Assembly: GCF_900102035.1 (NCBI RefSeq)
Contig: NZ_LT629689.1
Location: 3,208,001 to 3,272,000, forward strand
Direction of reading: 5' to 3'
DNA: 64,000 bases
From: Pseudomonas extremaustralis
Lineage (GTDB): Bacteria; Pseudomonadota; Gammaproteobacteria; Pseudomonadales; Pseudomonadaceae
In this document: positions 1 through 9,267 of the stretch, piece after piece
Position numbering within the stretch: position 1 is the first letter of the stretch
Layout: each line of letters begins with the position of its first letter
Position numbers and translations under genes: made by a program
The notes under the pieces: generated by a model
Told to the model about the DNA's origin: nothing
Database searches by the model: none
Seen by the model: the letters and a program-made list of their open reading frames with translations, nothing else

Positions 1-255
1 GTGAAGTCCCACGAGAACTTCAAGGGCAAGCAGGAGTTCCCGTTCGAGCTGATCAGCGACAAGGATGAAGCGGTTTGCCAGCTGTTTGACGTGATCAAGC
101 TGAAGAAACTGTACGGCAAGGAATACCTGGGTGTGGATCGCAGCACGTTCCTGATCGACAAGGATGGCGTGCTGCGCCAGGAATGGCGCGGTGTGAAAGT
201 ACCAGGGCATGTGGATGCCGTGCTGGCGGCGGCGCAGGCGTTGAACCAGGCCTGA
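1..255 (+). CDS. bcp: Peroxiredoxin of the Bcp/PrxQ type, C-terminal part
   Basis: The gene enters from the left edge and only its last 84 codons are visible, so the GTG at base 1 is probably an internal codon. The visible part holds the C-terminal half of a thioredoxin-dependent thiol peroxidase: the ISDKDEAVCQLFDV segment, then DRSTFLIDKDGVLRQEWR, then a final helix reading VPGHVDAVLAA. These are typical of Bcp, which reduces hydrogen peroxide and organic peroxides in the cytoplasm. The peroxidatic cysteine lies upstream and cannot be checked. The family usually has about 155 residues, so a little under half is missing. Confidence 0.88.
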   Translation: MKSHENFKGKQEFPFELISDKDEAVCQLFDVIKLKKLYGKEYLGVDRSTFLIDKDGVLRQEWRGVKVPGHVDAVLAAAQALNQA

Positions 256-281
256 AACCCATCAATTTGTCGAAAAAGCTT

Positions 282-376
282 TTGTGGCGAGCGAGCTTGC
301 CGGCGCTGGAGGGCGAAGCACTCCTGGATTTAAAGGACTGCTTCACAGCCCGGCGGCGGCAAGCACCCTCGCCACA
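282..376. repeat. REP-type inverted pair between bcp and perM
   Basis: Two arms face each other: TGTGGCGAGCGAGCTTGCCG at the left and, reversed, TGTGGCGAGGGTGCTTGCCG at the right. This is the layout of a Pseudomonas BIME. It lies between the convergent 3' ends of bcp and perM, where such elements commonly sit, and could also act as a bidirectional transcription stop. Confidence 0.7.
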
Positions 377-390
377 GTTCACCTGGACCG

Positions 391-1461
391 CTACAACAAA
401 GGCGCCACCACCGGCTCTTTTCGCGGCCACGCATCCAGCACCGCCTTGAACAGCGTCGCCAGGGGAATCGCAAAGAACACGCCCCAGAACCCCCACAACC
501 CACCAAACAACAACACGGCGCAGATGATCGCCACCGGGTGCAGGTTGACCGCCTCCGAGAACAACAAGGGCACCAACACGTTGCCATCCAGGGTCTGGAT
601 GATGCCGTACACCGCCATCAGGTAGATGAACTGGTCACTCCATCCCCACTGGAACAAGGCGATCAAGGTCACCGGCACGGTGACCACCACAGCGCCGACA
701 TATGGCACCACCACGGAAATACCTACCAGCAATGCCAACAGAGCCGCGTAGTTCAGGTCCAGGGCTATAAAAGCAATGTAGGTCACGCCGCCGCAGATAA
801 TGATCTCGATAACCTTGCCGCGGATGTAGTTGGCGATCTGCCGATTCATCTCCTCAGCCACCCGCGTGATCAGCGCCCGCTCGCGCGGCAGATAGCCACG
901 CACCCAGCGTCCGATCATCGCGCTGTCCTTGAGGAAGAAAAACACCAGGATCGGCACCAGTACCAGGTAGATCATGATGTTGACCAACAGCGGCAGGCTG
1001 GACAGGGAAAAGGTCAACGCCCATTGCCCGAACTTTCCGATTTCACCGCGAGCTACTTCAATGGCTTGCAGCACCTGCTCGTCCGACACCAGATGCGGAT
1101 AGCGCTCCGGCAACAGCAGCAACAGCGATTGCCACTTGGCGAGCATGCCCGGCAACTCGTTGAACAGGGTGATCAGTTGATGCCACAACAGTGGCAATAC
1201 CACCACGATAAACACCACCAGCAGCCCCATGAACAAGGCGAATACCAGCCCCACCGCGACCGCACCCGGCAAGCGCAAACGTTCCAGGGTAGTGACCAGG
1301 CCTTGCATCAGGTAAGCCAGTACCATCCCCGTCAAGACCGGTGCCAGCATCCCGCCCAAGGTGAGCACAGCCGTAAAGGCCAGAAACAGCAGGACCGCCA
1401 GCACTACCGCTTCTTCATCGGAAAAGTAGCGCTGAATCCAGTCTCGTAACACTTTGAACAT
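391..1461 (-). CDS. AI-2E family transporter (PerM-like)
   Basis: This is a 356-residue inner membrane protein of the AI-2E/PerM family, polytopic along most of its length. Hydrophobic segments lie near residues 15-55, 65-95, 155-180 and 205-310, and the C-terminal region has the family-like sequence IIQTLDGNVLVPLLFSEAVNLHP. I chose the ATG at 1461 because GAGGTTGATTG precedes it; a TTG one codon upstream is also in frame. It follows a TusA-like gene by 31 bases on the same strand, so the two may be cotranscribed. Family members export small molecules or act as sodium/proton antiporters; the substrate here cannot be told from sequence. Confidence 0.85.
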   Translation of the reverse strand: MFKVLRDWIQRYFSDEEAVVLAVLLFLAFTAVLTLGGMLAPVLTGMVLAYLMQGLVTTLERLRLPGAVAVGLVFALFMGLLVVFIVVVLPLLWHQLITLFNELPGMLAKWQSLLLLLPERYPHLVSDEQVLQAIEVARGEIGKFGQWALTFSLSSLPLLVNIMIYLVLVPILVFFFLKDSAMIGRWVRGYLPRERALITRVAEEMNRQIANYIRGKVIEIIICGGVTYIAFIALDLNYAALLALLVGISVVVPYVGAVVVTVPVTLIALFQWGWSDQFIYLMAVYGIIQTLDGNVLVPLLFSEAVNLHPVAIICAVLLFGGLWGFWGVFFAIPLATLFKAVLDAWPRKEPVVAPLL

Positions 1462-1492
1462 CAATCAACCTCGGAAGGGTAGGGCGAACGGT

Positions 1493-1732
1493 TCAGGCCT
1501 TGCGCAACCAGTAACGATAAACACCGGCGACGTCTTCTTCATGCAACAGGGTATGACCGGCCAGCTTGGCGAACGTGCGGAAATCACGCTGGGAACCTGC
1601 GTCGGTGGCAATCACCTTGAGCACGGCGCCGCTGGCCAATCGATTGAGTTCCAGCTTGGCCTTGAGCAAGGGCAACGGGCAATTGAGGCCGCTGGCATCG
1701 AGTTCGGCATCAAAGGCTACAGCGTCGGTCAT
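1493..1732 (-). CDS. TusA-like sulfurtransferase
   Basis: A 79-residue protein of the TusA/SirA family of small sulfur carriers. It has the hallmark GLNCPLPLLKAK near residues 14-25, whose cysteine carries the persulfide sulfur. The remainder shows the usual short alpha/beta fold ending in YRYWLRKA. The ATG at 1732 gives the standard family start; an upstream start adding five residues is less likely. TusA relays sulfur for tRNA 2-thiouridine and other cofactors, but Pseudomonas genomes encode several paralogues, so the exact partner is unknown. The gene lies directly upstream of perM on the same strand. Confidence 0.82.
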   Translation of the reverse strand: MTDAVAFDAELDASGLNCPLPLLKAKLELNRLASGAVLKVIATDAGSQRDFRTFAKLAGHTLLHEEDVAGVYRYWLRKA

Positions 1733-1827
1733 GGTTTTACTCCGCAAACGCGTTCGGGCTGCTTAGAATATCTGGTCCGAAGCTCAGTGTCCGGCTACAG
1801 TAAGCTCTTTGTCGAAAGGCTCTGTGC

Positions 1828-3260
1828 ATGACTTTTTTGCGCCCTACCCTGCTGACGCTGGCTTGCCTGCTGGCCTCCCCAGGCTTCGCCGACGACCTGC
1901 CGTCACTAGGTGACGCCAGTTCTGCCATTGTCTCGCCCCAACAGGAATACCAATTGGGCCGGGCATGGCTGGCCTACCTGCGAGGCCAGGTCTCGCAGCT
2001 CAACGATCCGCAACTCAAGGATTATGTCGAAACCAGCGTGTACAAACTGGTCGAGACCAGCCAGGTCAATGACCGGCGCCTGGAGTTTATCCTGATCGAT
2101 AGCCCGCAACTGAACGCATTTGCCGCCCCGGCGGTATTGTCGGCGTCAATGGCGGCCTGTTCCTCAATGCCCAGACCGAAGGGGAATACGCCTCGGTACT
2201 GGCTCACGAATTAGCGCACTTGTCCCAACGTCACTTCGCCCGTGGCGTTGAAGCACAACAGCGCATGCAGCTCCCGATGATGGCCGCCATGTTGGGCGGT
2301 ATTATTGCAGCCGCCGCCGGTGCTGGCGATGCGGGGATTGCCGCGATTGCAGGCACCCAGGCCGCGGCGATCCAGGAGCAACGGCGGTTCTCGCGCCAGA
2401 ATGAACAAGAAGCGGACCGCATCGGCATCCTCAACCTGGAAAAAGCCGGTTATGACCCGCGCTCCATGCCGACCATGTTCGAGCGTCTGATGCGCCAATA
2501 CCGCTTCGATGCGAAGCCGCCGGAGTTCCTGCTGACTCACCCGGTGACCGAATCGCGGATCGCTGACACGCGCAACCGCGCTGAGCAGTCCAAGCCAGGC
2601 GGCAAAGAAGACAGCCTGCGCTACCAGCTGATTCGCACACGGGTGCAGTTGCAATATGAGGACACCTCAGGACTCGCCGCCAAGCGCTTCCAGGCGCAAC
2701 TGGACGAGAATCCGAAGAATGACGTGGCACGCTATGGCTTGGCCATCGCGCAGATCAAAGCCTCACAGTTCAAGCAAGCGCGGGAAAACCTGCAGTCCTT
2801 GCTGGCCAAGGCGCCGAATGACATCACCTACAACCTGGCGCAAATCCAGCTGGATATCGACAACAACCACCTGCCGGATGCCCAGCAGCGCACGGACAAG
2901 ATGCTGGTGCAATATCCGGGCAACTATCCCCTGAACCAGATACGCGTAGACCTGTTGCTCAAACAGAACCGCACTGCCGATGCGGAAAAGGCCTTGGATG
3001 GGCTGCTCAAGTCACGCCCGGACGATCCGGATGTGTGGTATCAAGTGGCCGAAACCCGCGGCCTATCCGGCAACATCATTGGCTTGCATCAAGCACGCGC
3101 CGAATACTTCGCCTTGGTGGGCGATTTCCAGCAGGCCATCCAGCAGTTGGATTTTGCCAAACGTCGCGCCGGCAACAATTTTCCATTGTCGTCACGCATC
3201 GATGCACGCCAGCGTGAGCTGATCGAGCAGGAACGCCTGGTGAAAGGAATGATGGGCTAA
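1828..3260 (+). pseudogene. bepA: Periplasmic M48 metalloprotease, BepA-like, with an apparent single-base frameshift
   Basis: The first 101 codons start at ATG 1828 and encode a signal peptide ending near PGFA and the family N-terminus. The reading then shifts by one base near 2126-2133. The other frame continues with GGIVGVNGGLFLN, the zinc-binding HELAH (2205-2219), the EQEADRIG third-ligand segment and TPR-like repeats to the stop at 3260. Adding one base in the CCCCGGC run would join both parts into roughly 477 residues, the usual BepA length. BepA degrades or assists stalled outer membrane proteins. As written, the active site is out of frame. A sequencing error is at least as likely as a real mutation, because the rest of the gene shows no decay. 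Confidence 0.85.
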
Positions 3261-3271
3261 ACCCGCCGGCC

Positions 3272-3318
3272 ACAAAAAAAAGCCCCGCCTTCGTAAACCG
3301 AAGGCGGGCTTTTTATTG
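3272..3318. terminator. Bidirectional rho-independent terminator between bepA and mucD
   Basis: A strong stem CCCGCCTTCG / CGAAGGCGGG with a TAAAC loop is flanked by an A run on the left and a T run on the right. It can therefore stop both the bepA transcript (plus strand) and the mucD transcript (minus strand), which converge here. Confidence 0.88.
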
Positions 3319-3334
3319 AGTGCCGGCTAGCGGA

Positions 3335-4771
3335 TTACTCGGCCAGCTTAAAGGTAATGAAGCTTGCACGACCTTGACGCAATACGCGCATCGATACCGA
3401 GCGATTCTTCGGCAATGCCTTGGCGATGTCGGTGAACTGCTTGGTGGTCTCGATCGCCTGATTGTTCAGATGGGTAATTACGTCACCTGGCTGCAGGCCA
3501 ATCAAAGCTGCCGGACCGTCCTGCACTTCCTTGATCACTACGCCGCTCTTGAGATCGAAGGCTTTCTTCTGCTCCTCGGTCAACTCGGCCACGGCAATGC
3601 CCAGGCGGTTGCTGCTGCGCTCGACACCCGGCTTGGCATTACCCAGGGCATCCAGGGTCGCGCCCTCTTCAGGGATGGCCCCCACGGTCAGCTCTACGTT
3701 CTGGCGCTTGCCGCCACGGATCACTTCCAGCTTGGCTTTGCTGCCAGCCTTGAGCGCGCCAACCAAGTGCGGAAGGTCCGCCGACATAATGATCGGCTGG
3801 CCGTTCATGCTCAGGATCACGTCGCCGACCTGTAGGCCGCCTTTGGCAGCCGGGCCGCCATCCTGGATTTGCGCGACCAGGGCCCCAGCCGGTTTTTCAA
3901 GGCCGAAGGATTCAGCCAGGTCCTTGTTCACTTCCTGGATCACTACGCCCAACCAGCCGCGACTGACCTTGCCACCGCTTTTGAGTTGGTTGGAAACGTC
4001 CATGGCCACATCGATCGGGATTGCGAACGACACACCCATAAAGCCACCGGAGCGGGTGTAGATCTGCGAGTTGATCCCCACCACTTCACCAGCCAAGTTG
4101 AACAGCGGACCACCGGAGTTGCCCGGGTTGATCGGCACGTCGGTCTGGATGAACGGCACGTAGTTTTCGTTGGGCAGGCTACGGCCAATGGCACTGACGA
4201 TACCTTGGGTCACGGTGTGGTCAAAACCAAACGGCGAACCGATGGCCACGACCCACTGCCCAGCCTTCAGATCCTGGGATTTGCCCAATTTCAGTACGGG
4301 CAGATCCTTACCGTCGATCTTCAGCAACGCCACGTCGGAACGTGGATCGGTACCGACCAGCTTGGCTTTCAACTCACTGCGATCAGCCAGGCGGACGAGG
4401 ATCTCGTCAGCATCGGCAATCACGTGGTTGTTGGTCAGAATGTAGCCATCGGGCGAGATGATGAAGCCAGAGCCCAGGGACTGAGCTTCACGCTGGCCAC
4501 CGCCACCACGAGGTGCCCGTTGTTGCGGCATGCCACGTTCAAAGAACTCGCGCAACATCGGCGGCAGGCCTTCCAGGTCCGGCATCTGCTGGTTGGAGAC
4601 TTTGCGCTCCGGCAGTTTTTGCGTGGTACTGATGTTGACCACGGCTGGCGAGGCCTGCTCGACCAATTGGGTGAAATCAGGCAACTCGACCGCTTGCGCG
4701 GGCACGGCCTGAGCCAGCACCAACACCGTGGCGACTATGGATAAGTAAGACTTCAAGCGTGGTATCGACAT
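3335..4771 (-). CDS. mucD: Periplasmic serine protease MucD (DegP/HtrA family)
   Basis: A 478-residue Do-type protease. A signal peptide (about residues 1-27) precedes a trypsin-like domain with catalytic His in TNNHVIADAD, Asp in DPRSDVALLKI and Ser in PGNSGGPLFN. Two PDZ domains follow, each with a GDVI segment (VGDVILSMNGQP and PGDVITHLNNQ). MucD removes misfolded envelope proteins and keeps AlgU activity low. It is the last gene of the algU-mucA-mucB-mucD locus. A 235-base gap containing a hairpin separates it from mucB, and no mucC is found there. Confidence 0.95.
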   Translation of the reverse strand: MSIPRLKSYLSIVATVLVLAQAVPAQAVELPDFTQLVEQASPAVVNISTTQKLPERKVSNQQMPDLEGLPPMLREFFERGMPQQRAPRGGGGQREAQSLGSGFIISPDGYILTNNHVIADADEILVRLADRSELKAKLVGTDPRSDVALLKIDGKDLPVLKLGKSQDLKAGQWVVAIGSPFGFDHTVTQGIVSAIGRSLPNENYVPFIQTDVPINPGNSGGPLFNLAGEVVGINSQIYTRSGGFMGVSFAIPIDVAMDVSNQLKSGGKVSRGWLGVVIQEVNKDLAESFGLEKPAGALVAQIQDGGPAAKGGLQVGDVILSMNGQPIIMSADLPHLVGALKAGSKAKLEVIRGGKRQNVELTVGAIPEEGATLDALGNAKPGVERSSNRLGIAVAELTEEQKKAFDLKSGVVIKEVQDGPAALIGLQPGDVITHLNNQAIETTKQFTDIAKALPKNRSVSMRVLRQGRASFITFKLAE

Positions 4772-4854
4772 ACAGCTCCCGTTACGACGAGCAGGGTTGA
4801 GCGACAGGGTTCAGGAAACGCCGGAAACCAGGACCGACATCTCTGTTCCGCGAA

Positions 4855-4886
4855 CAAAACAAGGTCAGCGCCGACAAGCGCTGACC
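4855..4886 (-). terminator. Hairpin between mucB and mucD, possible attenuator
   Basis: On the minus strand GGTCAGCGC and GCGCTGACC pair around a short loop and are followed by TTGTTTTG. The position, about 120 bases after mucB and 85 bases before mucD, would lower readthrough into mucD or end a mucB transcript. I see no clear AlgU-type promoter after it, so how mucD is supplied with transcript remains open. Confidence 0.6.
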
Positions 4887-5006
4887 TATAAAAAACATGA
4901 GAGTTTTTTGCAAGTGAAAATACTGGTCCAGACATTTCATGTCACTCGGCAGACAACCTCGCATGGACATAGAGTGAAAGGCCAGAATGAACATAAGATT
5001 AACGAC

Positions 5007-5969
5007 TCACGGCTGGGCGGCAGGCTTTTTTTCACCGCGCACCGACAGCGCAATGCGCTCGGCAGTGCCGATGGGAATTTCGCCAACCACCGTGACCATC
5101 ATTTCACCCTCCACCGTATTCAGCCGGCGCGACACTGCTACCGTCGGACCCAACTGGGTACGCGTTTCCATGACGCCTGATTCGCTGATCGGTTCAAGGA
5201 ACACCGAAAACCGTGCCAGCCCATCTTCATACATCCGGCTGTCGACTGTGGTTTTACTCTGGATGTCTTTGCGCGCACTGCTGCTGGTGAGTTGAAAGCC
5301 CGGAGGCAACCACTCCAGGCGCCAGTCTTCGGCAGGTTTCACCTCTGGTGCCTTGGCCGTAGCGGCTGCAATAGGCGTGCAATCGCCAGTGGGTTGCAAG
5401 TCGCGATCATCAGGCATGACCGAGGTGTCCAATCGCGTGAACTGGAAACGCTCCAGCAACTGCCCCTGATCGTTCAACAGCAGGGATTTAAGAGGCAATG
5501 CGGTTTCACGGTCCAGATGCAACTCAAAGCCATAGCGGTATTGGTCACGCGGGGTGATAGACACAATCACCGCTTTTCGACCGGCCACGCGGGAATTCCC
5601 GATGACGGCCAGTTCATAGAATTGCGTGAGTTTTTGCGGATCAAGCGCGCGTGAAGGTGCATCACGCGAATTGCCGAGGTCGGCGACAAGAGTGCCGCTG
5701 ACGCATTGCGTCCGACCGTCTACCCGCACGACTTCCTGGGCCGAACCATCGAGCTGCAACAGCCGCTCGCGGACCTGACCGTCCTGGACACGATGCCAGA
5801 TGTCATGGGTAGAGAAACTGCCGTTACGCTCGTAGACGAACGTACCTTGAAAGCTTTGCTGTTGCTCTGCACGCCCAAGTCGAGTCAGCCAGTCTTGGGC
5901 TTCATCGGCGTGGGCAGGAAGTGCAAACCAACCACTGAGCAAAAGCGTAAGGAGCGGTATGGCGCGCAT
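5007..5969 (-). CDS. mucB: MucB (RseB-like) periplasmic regulator of AlgU
   Basis: A 320-residue exported protein with a signal peptide ending near PAHADE. It is followed by the large lipid-sensing domain (FQGTFVYERNGSFSTHDIWH near residues 40-60) and a smaller C-terminal domain. MucB binds the periplasmic part of MucA, protects it from AlgW cleavage and responds to mislocalised lipopolysaccharide. The length and order match the family. It begins 16 bases after mucA, so the two are cotranscribed. The C-terminus ends REKKPAAQP and looks complete. Confidence 0.94.
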   Translation of the reverse strand: MRAIPLLTLLLSGWFALPAHADEAQDWLTRLGRAEQQQSFQGTFVYERNGSFSTHDIWHRVQDGQVRERLLQLDGSAQEVVRVDGRTQCVSGTLVADLGNSRDAPSRALDPQKLTQFYELAVIGNSRVAGRKAVIVSITPRDQYRYGFELHLDRETALPLKSLLLNDQGQLLERFQFTRLDTSVMPDDRDLQPTGDCTPIAAATAKAPEVKPAEDWRLEWLPPGFQLTSSSARKDIQSKTTVDSRMYEDGLARFSVFLEPISESGVMETRTQLGPTVAVSRRLNTVEGEMMVTVVGEIPIGTAERIALSVRGEKKPAAQP

Positions 5970-5985
5970 AGGGCTCCCTAACGGT

Positions 5986-6573
5986 TCAACGGTTTTCCAA
6001 GCTTGCTGCGCGAGCGTATGGCAGAGCGCTTTCAGTGCCTTTCAAGGCTGATTCCTGTGCGTGTTGGCGCAGGTAGCCTGGAAGACGCTGGTCCTGCCAG
6101 CCGGATTGCCCTTGCAACACACCGTTAGCCATGGGGCCGGTGGTGTCAGAGCTTTCCTTGTAGCCGGCCAGTACAGCCGGGCCTTTGACTTGCGGACCGG
6201 CCATGACCGGTTGCTGAGTCTGCTGAGCCAGTTCGGCACCGGCGATTTCGTCCTGGTTGTACAGGCGAACACCAGCCAACACCGCAACAGTCACCGAGGC
6301 AGCTACTGCCAGGCGCCCCAGGCTACGCCAAGGACCACGAGCAACTTTTGCCGGAACGGCTTCATCAGCCAGCGCAGCAGAAACAGCCGCAGCAATATCC
6401 AGACGAGGGATTAGAAGATCCTTGTGCATCACCGCCCGAGCGACTTGGTAACGAGACCAGGTATCACGGGTTTCGGCATCATCGAATGCGTTGAGCACTC
6501 GACGAAGTTCCAGTTCATCCGCTTCGTTATCCATCACTGCGGACAGCGATTCCTGCAGGGCATCACGACTCAT
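5986..6573 (-). CDS. mucA: Anti-sigma factor MucA
   Basis: A 195-residue single-span inner membrane protein. The cytoplasmic N-terminal domain (MSRDALQESLSAVMDNEADE, then LRRVLNAFDD and WSRYQVARAVM) binds AlgU. One membrane span lies near residues 85-103 (LAVAASVTVAVLAGVRLY), followed by a periplasmic tail that MucB contacts. The start at 6573 gives the usual MucA N-terminus; a longer frame upstream runs into the end of algU and is not needed. The gene is intact, so a mucoid phenotype through mucA loss is not predicted. It follows algU by 32 bases. Confidence 0.95.
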   Translation of the reverse strand: MSRDALQESLSAVMDNEADELELRRVLNAFDDAETRDTWSRYQVARAVMHKDLLIPRLDIAAAVSAALADEAVPAKVARGPWRSLGRLAVAASVTVAVLAGVRLYNQDEIAGAELAQQTQQPVMAGPQVKGPAVLAGYKESSDTTGPMANGVLQGQSGWQDQRLPGYLRQHAQESALKGTESALPYARAASLENR

Positions 6574-6605
6574 GGCGGTTCCTCTCTTGGCTGTCGCCGC
6601 TGTCT

Positions 6606-7187
6606 TTAGTTTTCCTGCAACAACGGTTGCAAGGCTTTGTCGATGGCTTCCCGGGCCCGGAAAATCCGTGACCTTACAGTCCCCACCGGACATTGCATGA
6701 CGCTGGCAATGTCTTCGTAACTCAGACCATCGAATTCACGTAAAGTTAACGCTGTACGCAAATCTTCTGGCAGTTGCTGAATTGTGCGATGAACGGTGCC
6801 TTCGATCTCGTCGCGCAGCAATGCACGCTCCGGCGACTCGAGATCTTTGAGGCCGTGATCACCATCGTAAAATTCTGCATCTTCGGAACTTACATCACTA
6901 TCCGGTGGGCGACGTCCGCGGGACACCAGGTAGTTCTTCGCCGTGTTGATGGCGATGCGGTATAGCCATGTGTAAAACGCACTATCACCGCGAAAATTGC
7001 CAAGTGCACGGTACGCCTTGATAAAAGCTTCCTGTGCAACGTCCTGCGCTTCATGGGTGTCGTGCACAAACCGCACGATCAACCCGAGAATTTTGTGCTG
7101 GTATTTCAGCACTAACAGATCAAAGGCTCGCTTGTCGCCACGTTGTACGCGCTCGACCAGCTGCTGATCCTCTTCCTGGGTTAGCAT
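6606..7187 (-). CDS. algU: Extracytoplasmic function sigma factor AlgU (RpoE)
   Basis: A 193-residue sigma factor of the RpoE class. Region 2 (FVHDTHEAQDVAQEAFIKAYR near residues 45-65) and region 4 (LPEDLRTALTLREFDGLSYEDIA, then PVGTVRSRIFRAREAI) are both complete. The start MLTQEEDQQLVERVQRGD at 7187 is the standard one; a start two codons upstream is in frame but unusual. AlgU drives envelope stress, osmotic and exopolysaccharide genes, and is held by MucA at the membrane. It heads the operon with mucA and mucB, and a matching AlgU-type promoter lies about 60 bases upstream, consistent with autoregulation. Confidence 0.97.
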   Translation of the reverse strand: MLTQEEDQQLVERVQRGDKRAFDLLVLKYQHKILGLIVRFVHDTHEAQDVAQEAFIKAYRALGNFRGDSAFYTWLYRIAINTAKNYLVSRGRRPPDSDVSSEDAEFYDGDHGLKDLESPERALLRDEIEGTVHRTIQQLPEDLRTALTLREFDGLSYEDIASVMQCPVGTVRSRIFRAREAIDKALQPLLQEN

Positions 7188-7245
7188 GAACACTCCTCGT
7201 TGTACTTGAAGGAGGCTTGCATAACTAAACGATCAGGCTTGCAAA

Positions 7246-7273
7246 CATAGACTCGGACTTTTCGCAAAAGTTC
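7246..7273 (-). promoter_or_regulatory. AlgU/sigma-E type promoter of algU
   Basis: Reading on the minus strand, GAACTT (7268-7273) is followed by a 16-base spacer and TCTATG (7246-7251). This fits the AlgU consensus GAACTT-N16/17-TCTGA closely. It sits about 60 bases ahead of the algU start and predicts positive autoregulation. Confidence 0.82.
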
Positions 7274-7650
7274 TCCCCCTCCAAGCAAGTTTCCGGCACG
7301 CACTGATTTGGCACACACGAAAAACGCAGTACGGGCAAGGCCGACTGCGCGAATAATCTTGTCGCCGGTGTCCTGACGCGTCCGATGCTCCCGACGGGCC
7401 TATAAACTCGACGCTTTCCCAGCTTTCGGGCAACCTGCTATTGAGTCGGGGCTTATGCAAAAAGTTCCCGCTTCAACAACCGGCCGATTTTACCCAAGCC
7501 GTGCACCGTAATCTCACATTGCCACGAATGCCCGGCTATTGTGCCGCTCCCCCCTCTATATACTAGTAGCCCGTGTGACCCTTTGATTCGCCGATCCAGG
7601 CGTCCTGTTCGCGCCTCCCCCTGTGGATCGCTTTTTGCGGAATCCTTCAA
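7274..7650. other. Divergent intergenic region between algU and nadB
   Basis: These 377 bases hold no convincing gene. Other algU promoters known from the family would lie here, but I cannot place them with confidence. An AT-rich patch reading TATATACTAGTAG near 7556-7568 lies about 85 bases before nadB and could be part of its promoter. Confidence 0.4.
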
Positions 7651-9267
7651 ATGAGCCAACAGTTTCAACACGATGTTTTGGTGATCGGTAGCGGCGCAGC
7701 AGGCTTGAGCCTTGCGCTCACCCTCCCCAGCCACCTGCGCATTGCAGTCCTGAGCAAGGGCGACCTGGCCAATGGTTCGACGTTCTGGGCCCAGGGCGGT
7801 GTCGCTGCGGTGCTGGATGACGCCGACACAGTGCAATCCCACGTCGAAGACACCCTCAACGCCGGCGGCGGCCTGTGCGACGAAGGCGCGGTGCGCTTTA
7901 CCGTCGAGCACAGCCGCGAGGCGATCCAATGGCTGATCGACCAGGGCGTGCCCTTCACCCGCGATGAGCACGCGGGCAGTGACGATGGTGGCTTCGAGTT
8001 CCATCTGACCCGTGAGGGCGGCCACAGCCACCGCCGCATCATCCATGCGGCCGATGCGACCGGCGCAGCGATCTTCAAGACCCTGCTCCACCAGGCGCGC
8101 CAACGCCCCAATATCGAATTACTCGAACAACACGTCGCCGTCGACCTGATCACCGAGAAGCGCCTCGGCCTGCCAGGCGAGCGCTGCCTCGGTGCCTACG
8201 TGCTCAACCGTACCAGCGGCGAAGTCGACACCTACGGCGCACGCTTCACCATCCTGGCTTCCGGCGGCGCCGCCAAGGTCTACCTCTATACCAGCAACCC
8301 CGACGGTGCTTGCGGCGATGGCATTGCCATGGCCTGGCGCTCGGGTTGCCGGGTGGCGAACCTGGAATTCAACCAGTTCCACCCCACCTGCCTGTACCAT
8401 CCCCAGGCCAAGAGTTTCCTGATCACCGAGGCCCTGCGTGGTGAAGGCGCGCACCTGAAACTGCCGAACGGCGAACGCTTCATGCAACGCTTTGACCCGC
8501 GCGCCGAACTGGCCCCGCGCGATATCGTCGCCCGCGCCATCGACCATGAAATGAAGCGCCTGGGCATCGACTGCGTCTATCTGGACATCAGCCACAAACC
8601 CGAAGCGTTCATCAAGACCCACTTCCCGACGGTGTACGAGCGCTGCCTGACCTTCAACATCGACATCACCAAAGGCCCGATCCCGGTGGTGCCCGCCGCG
8701 CACTATACCTGCGGAGGCGTGATGGTCGACCAACATGGGCGCACCGATGTGCCCGGTCTGTACGCGATTGGCGAAACCAGTTTCACCGGCCTGCACGGCG
8801 CCAACCGCATGGCCAGCAACTCGCTGCTCGAATGTTTCGTGTATGCACGTTCGGCGGCGGCGGACATTCTCGAACAACTGCCGCACGTCCCCGTACCCAC
8901 CGCCCTGCCCCGCTGGGATGCCAGCCAGGTGACCGATTCGGACGAAGACGTGATCATCGCCCACAACTGGGACGAGCTGCGGCGCTTCATGTGGGACTAC
9001 GTGGGAATCGTGCGCACCAACAAGCGCCTGCAACGCGCGCAACACCGGGTGCGCCTGCTGCTGGATGAGATCGATGAGTTCTACAGCAACTATAAGGTCA
9101 GCCGTGACCTGATCGAACTGCGCAACCTGGCCCAAGTGGCGGAACTGATGATCCGCTCGGCCATGGAACGCAAGGAAAGCCGGGGCCTGCATTACACCCT
9201 CGACTACCCGCAGATGCTGCCCGAAGCCCGCGACACTATTCTGGTGCCAACCACCTACGGCGGCTGA
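7651..9267 (+). CDS. nadB: L-aspartate oxidase NadB
   Basis: A 538-residue flavoprotein that oxidises L-aspartate to iminoaspartate, the first step of NAD synthesis. The N-terminal FAD-binding motif reads [15 protein letters not shown]. Further family segments are [27 protein letters not shown], the substrate-loop region HPTCLYHP, and [20 protein letters not shown]. The C-terminal helical domain typical of this fumarate-reductase fold is complete. The gene is monocistronic, and its last 32 bases overlap the 3' end of ygfX on the opposite strand. Confidence 0.97.
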   Translation: MSQQFQHDVLVIGSGAAGLSLALTLPSHLRIAVLSKGDLANGSTFWAQGGVAAVLDDADTVQSHVEDTLNAGGGLCDEGAVRFTVEHSREAIQWLIDQGVPFTRDEHAGSDDGGFEFHLTREGGHSHRRIIHAADATGAAIFKTLLHQARQRPNIELLEQHVAVDLITEKRLGLPGERCLGAYVLNRTSGEVDTYGARFTILASGGAAKVYLYTSNPDGACGDGIAMAWRSGCRVANLEFNQFHPTCLYHPQAKSFLITEALRGEGAHLKLPNGERFMQRFDPRAELAPRDIVARAIDHEMKRLGIDCVYLDISHKPEAFIKTHFPTVYERCLTFNIDITKGPIPVVPAAHYTCGGVMVDQHGRTDVPGLYAIGETSFTGLHGANRMASNSLLECFVYARSAAADILEQLPHVPVPTALPRWDASQVTDSDEDVIIAHNWDELRRFMWDYVGIVRTNKRLQRAQHRVRLLLDEIDEFYSNYKVSRDLIELRNLAQVAELMIRSAMERKESRGLHYTLDYPQMLPEARDTILVPTTYGG

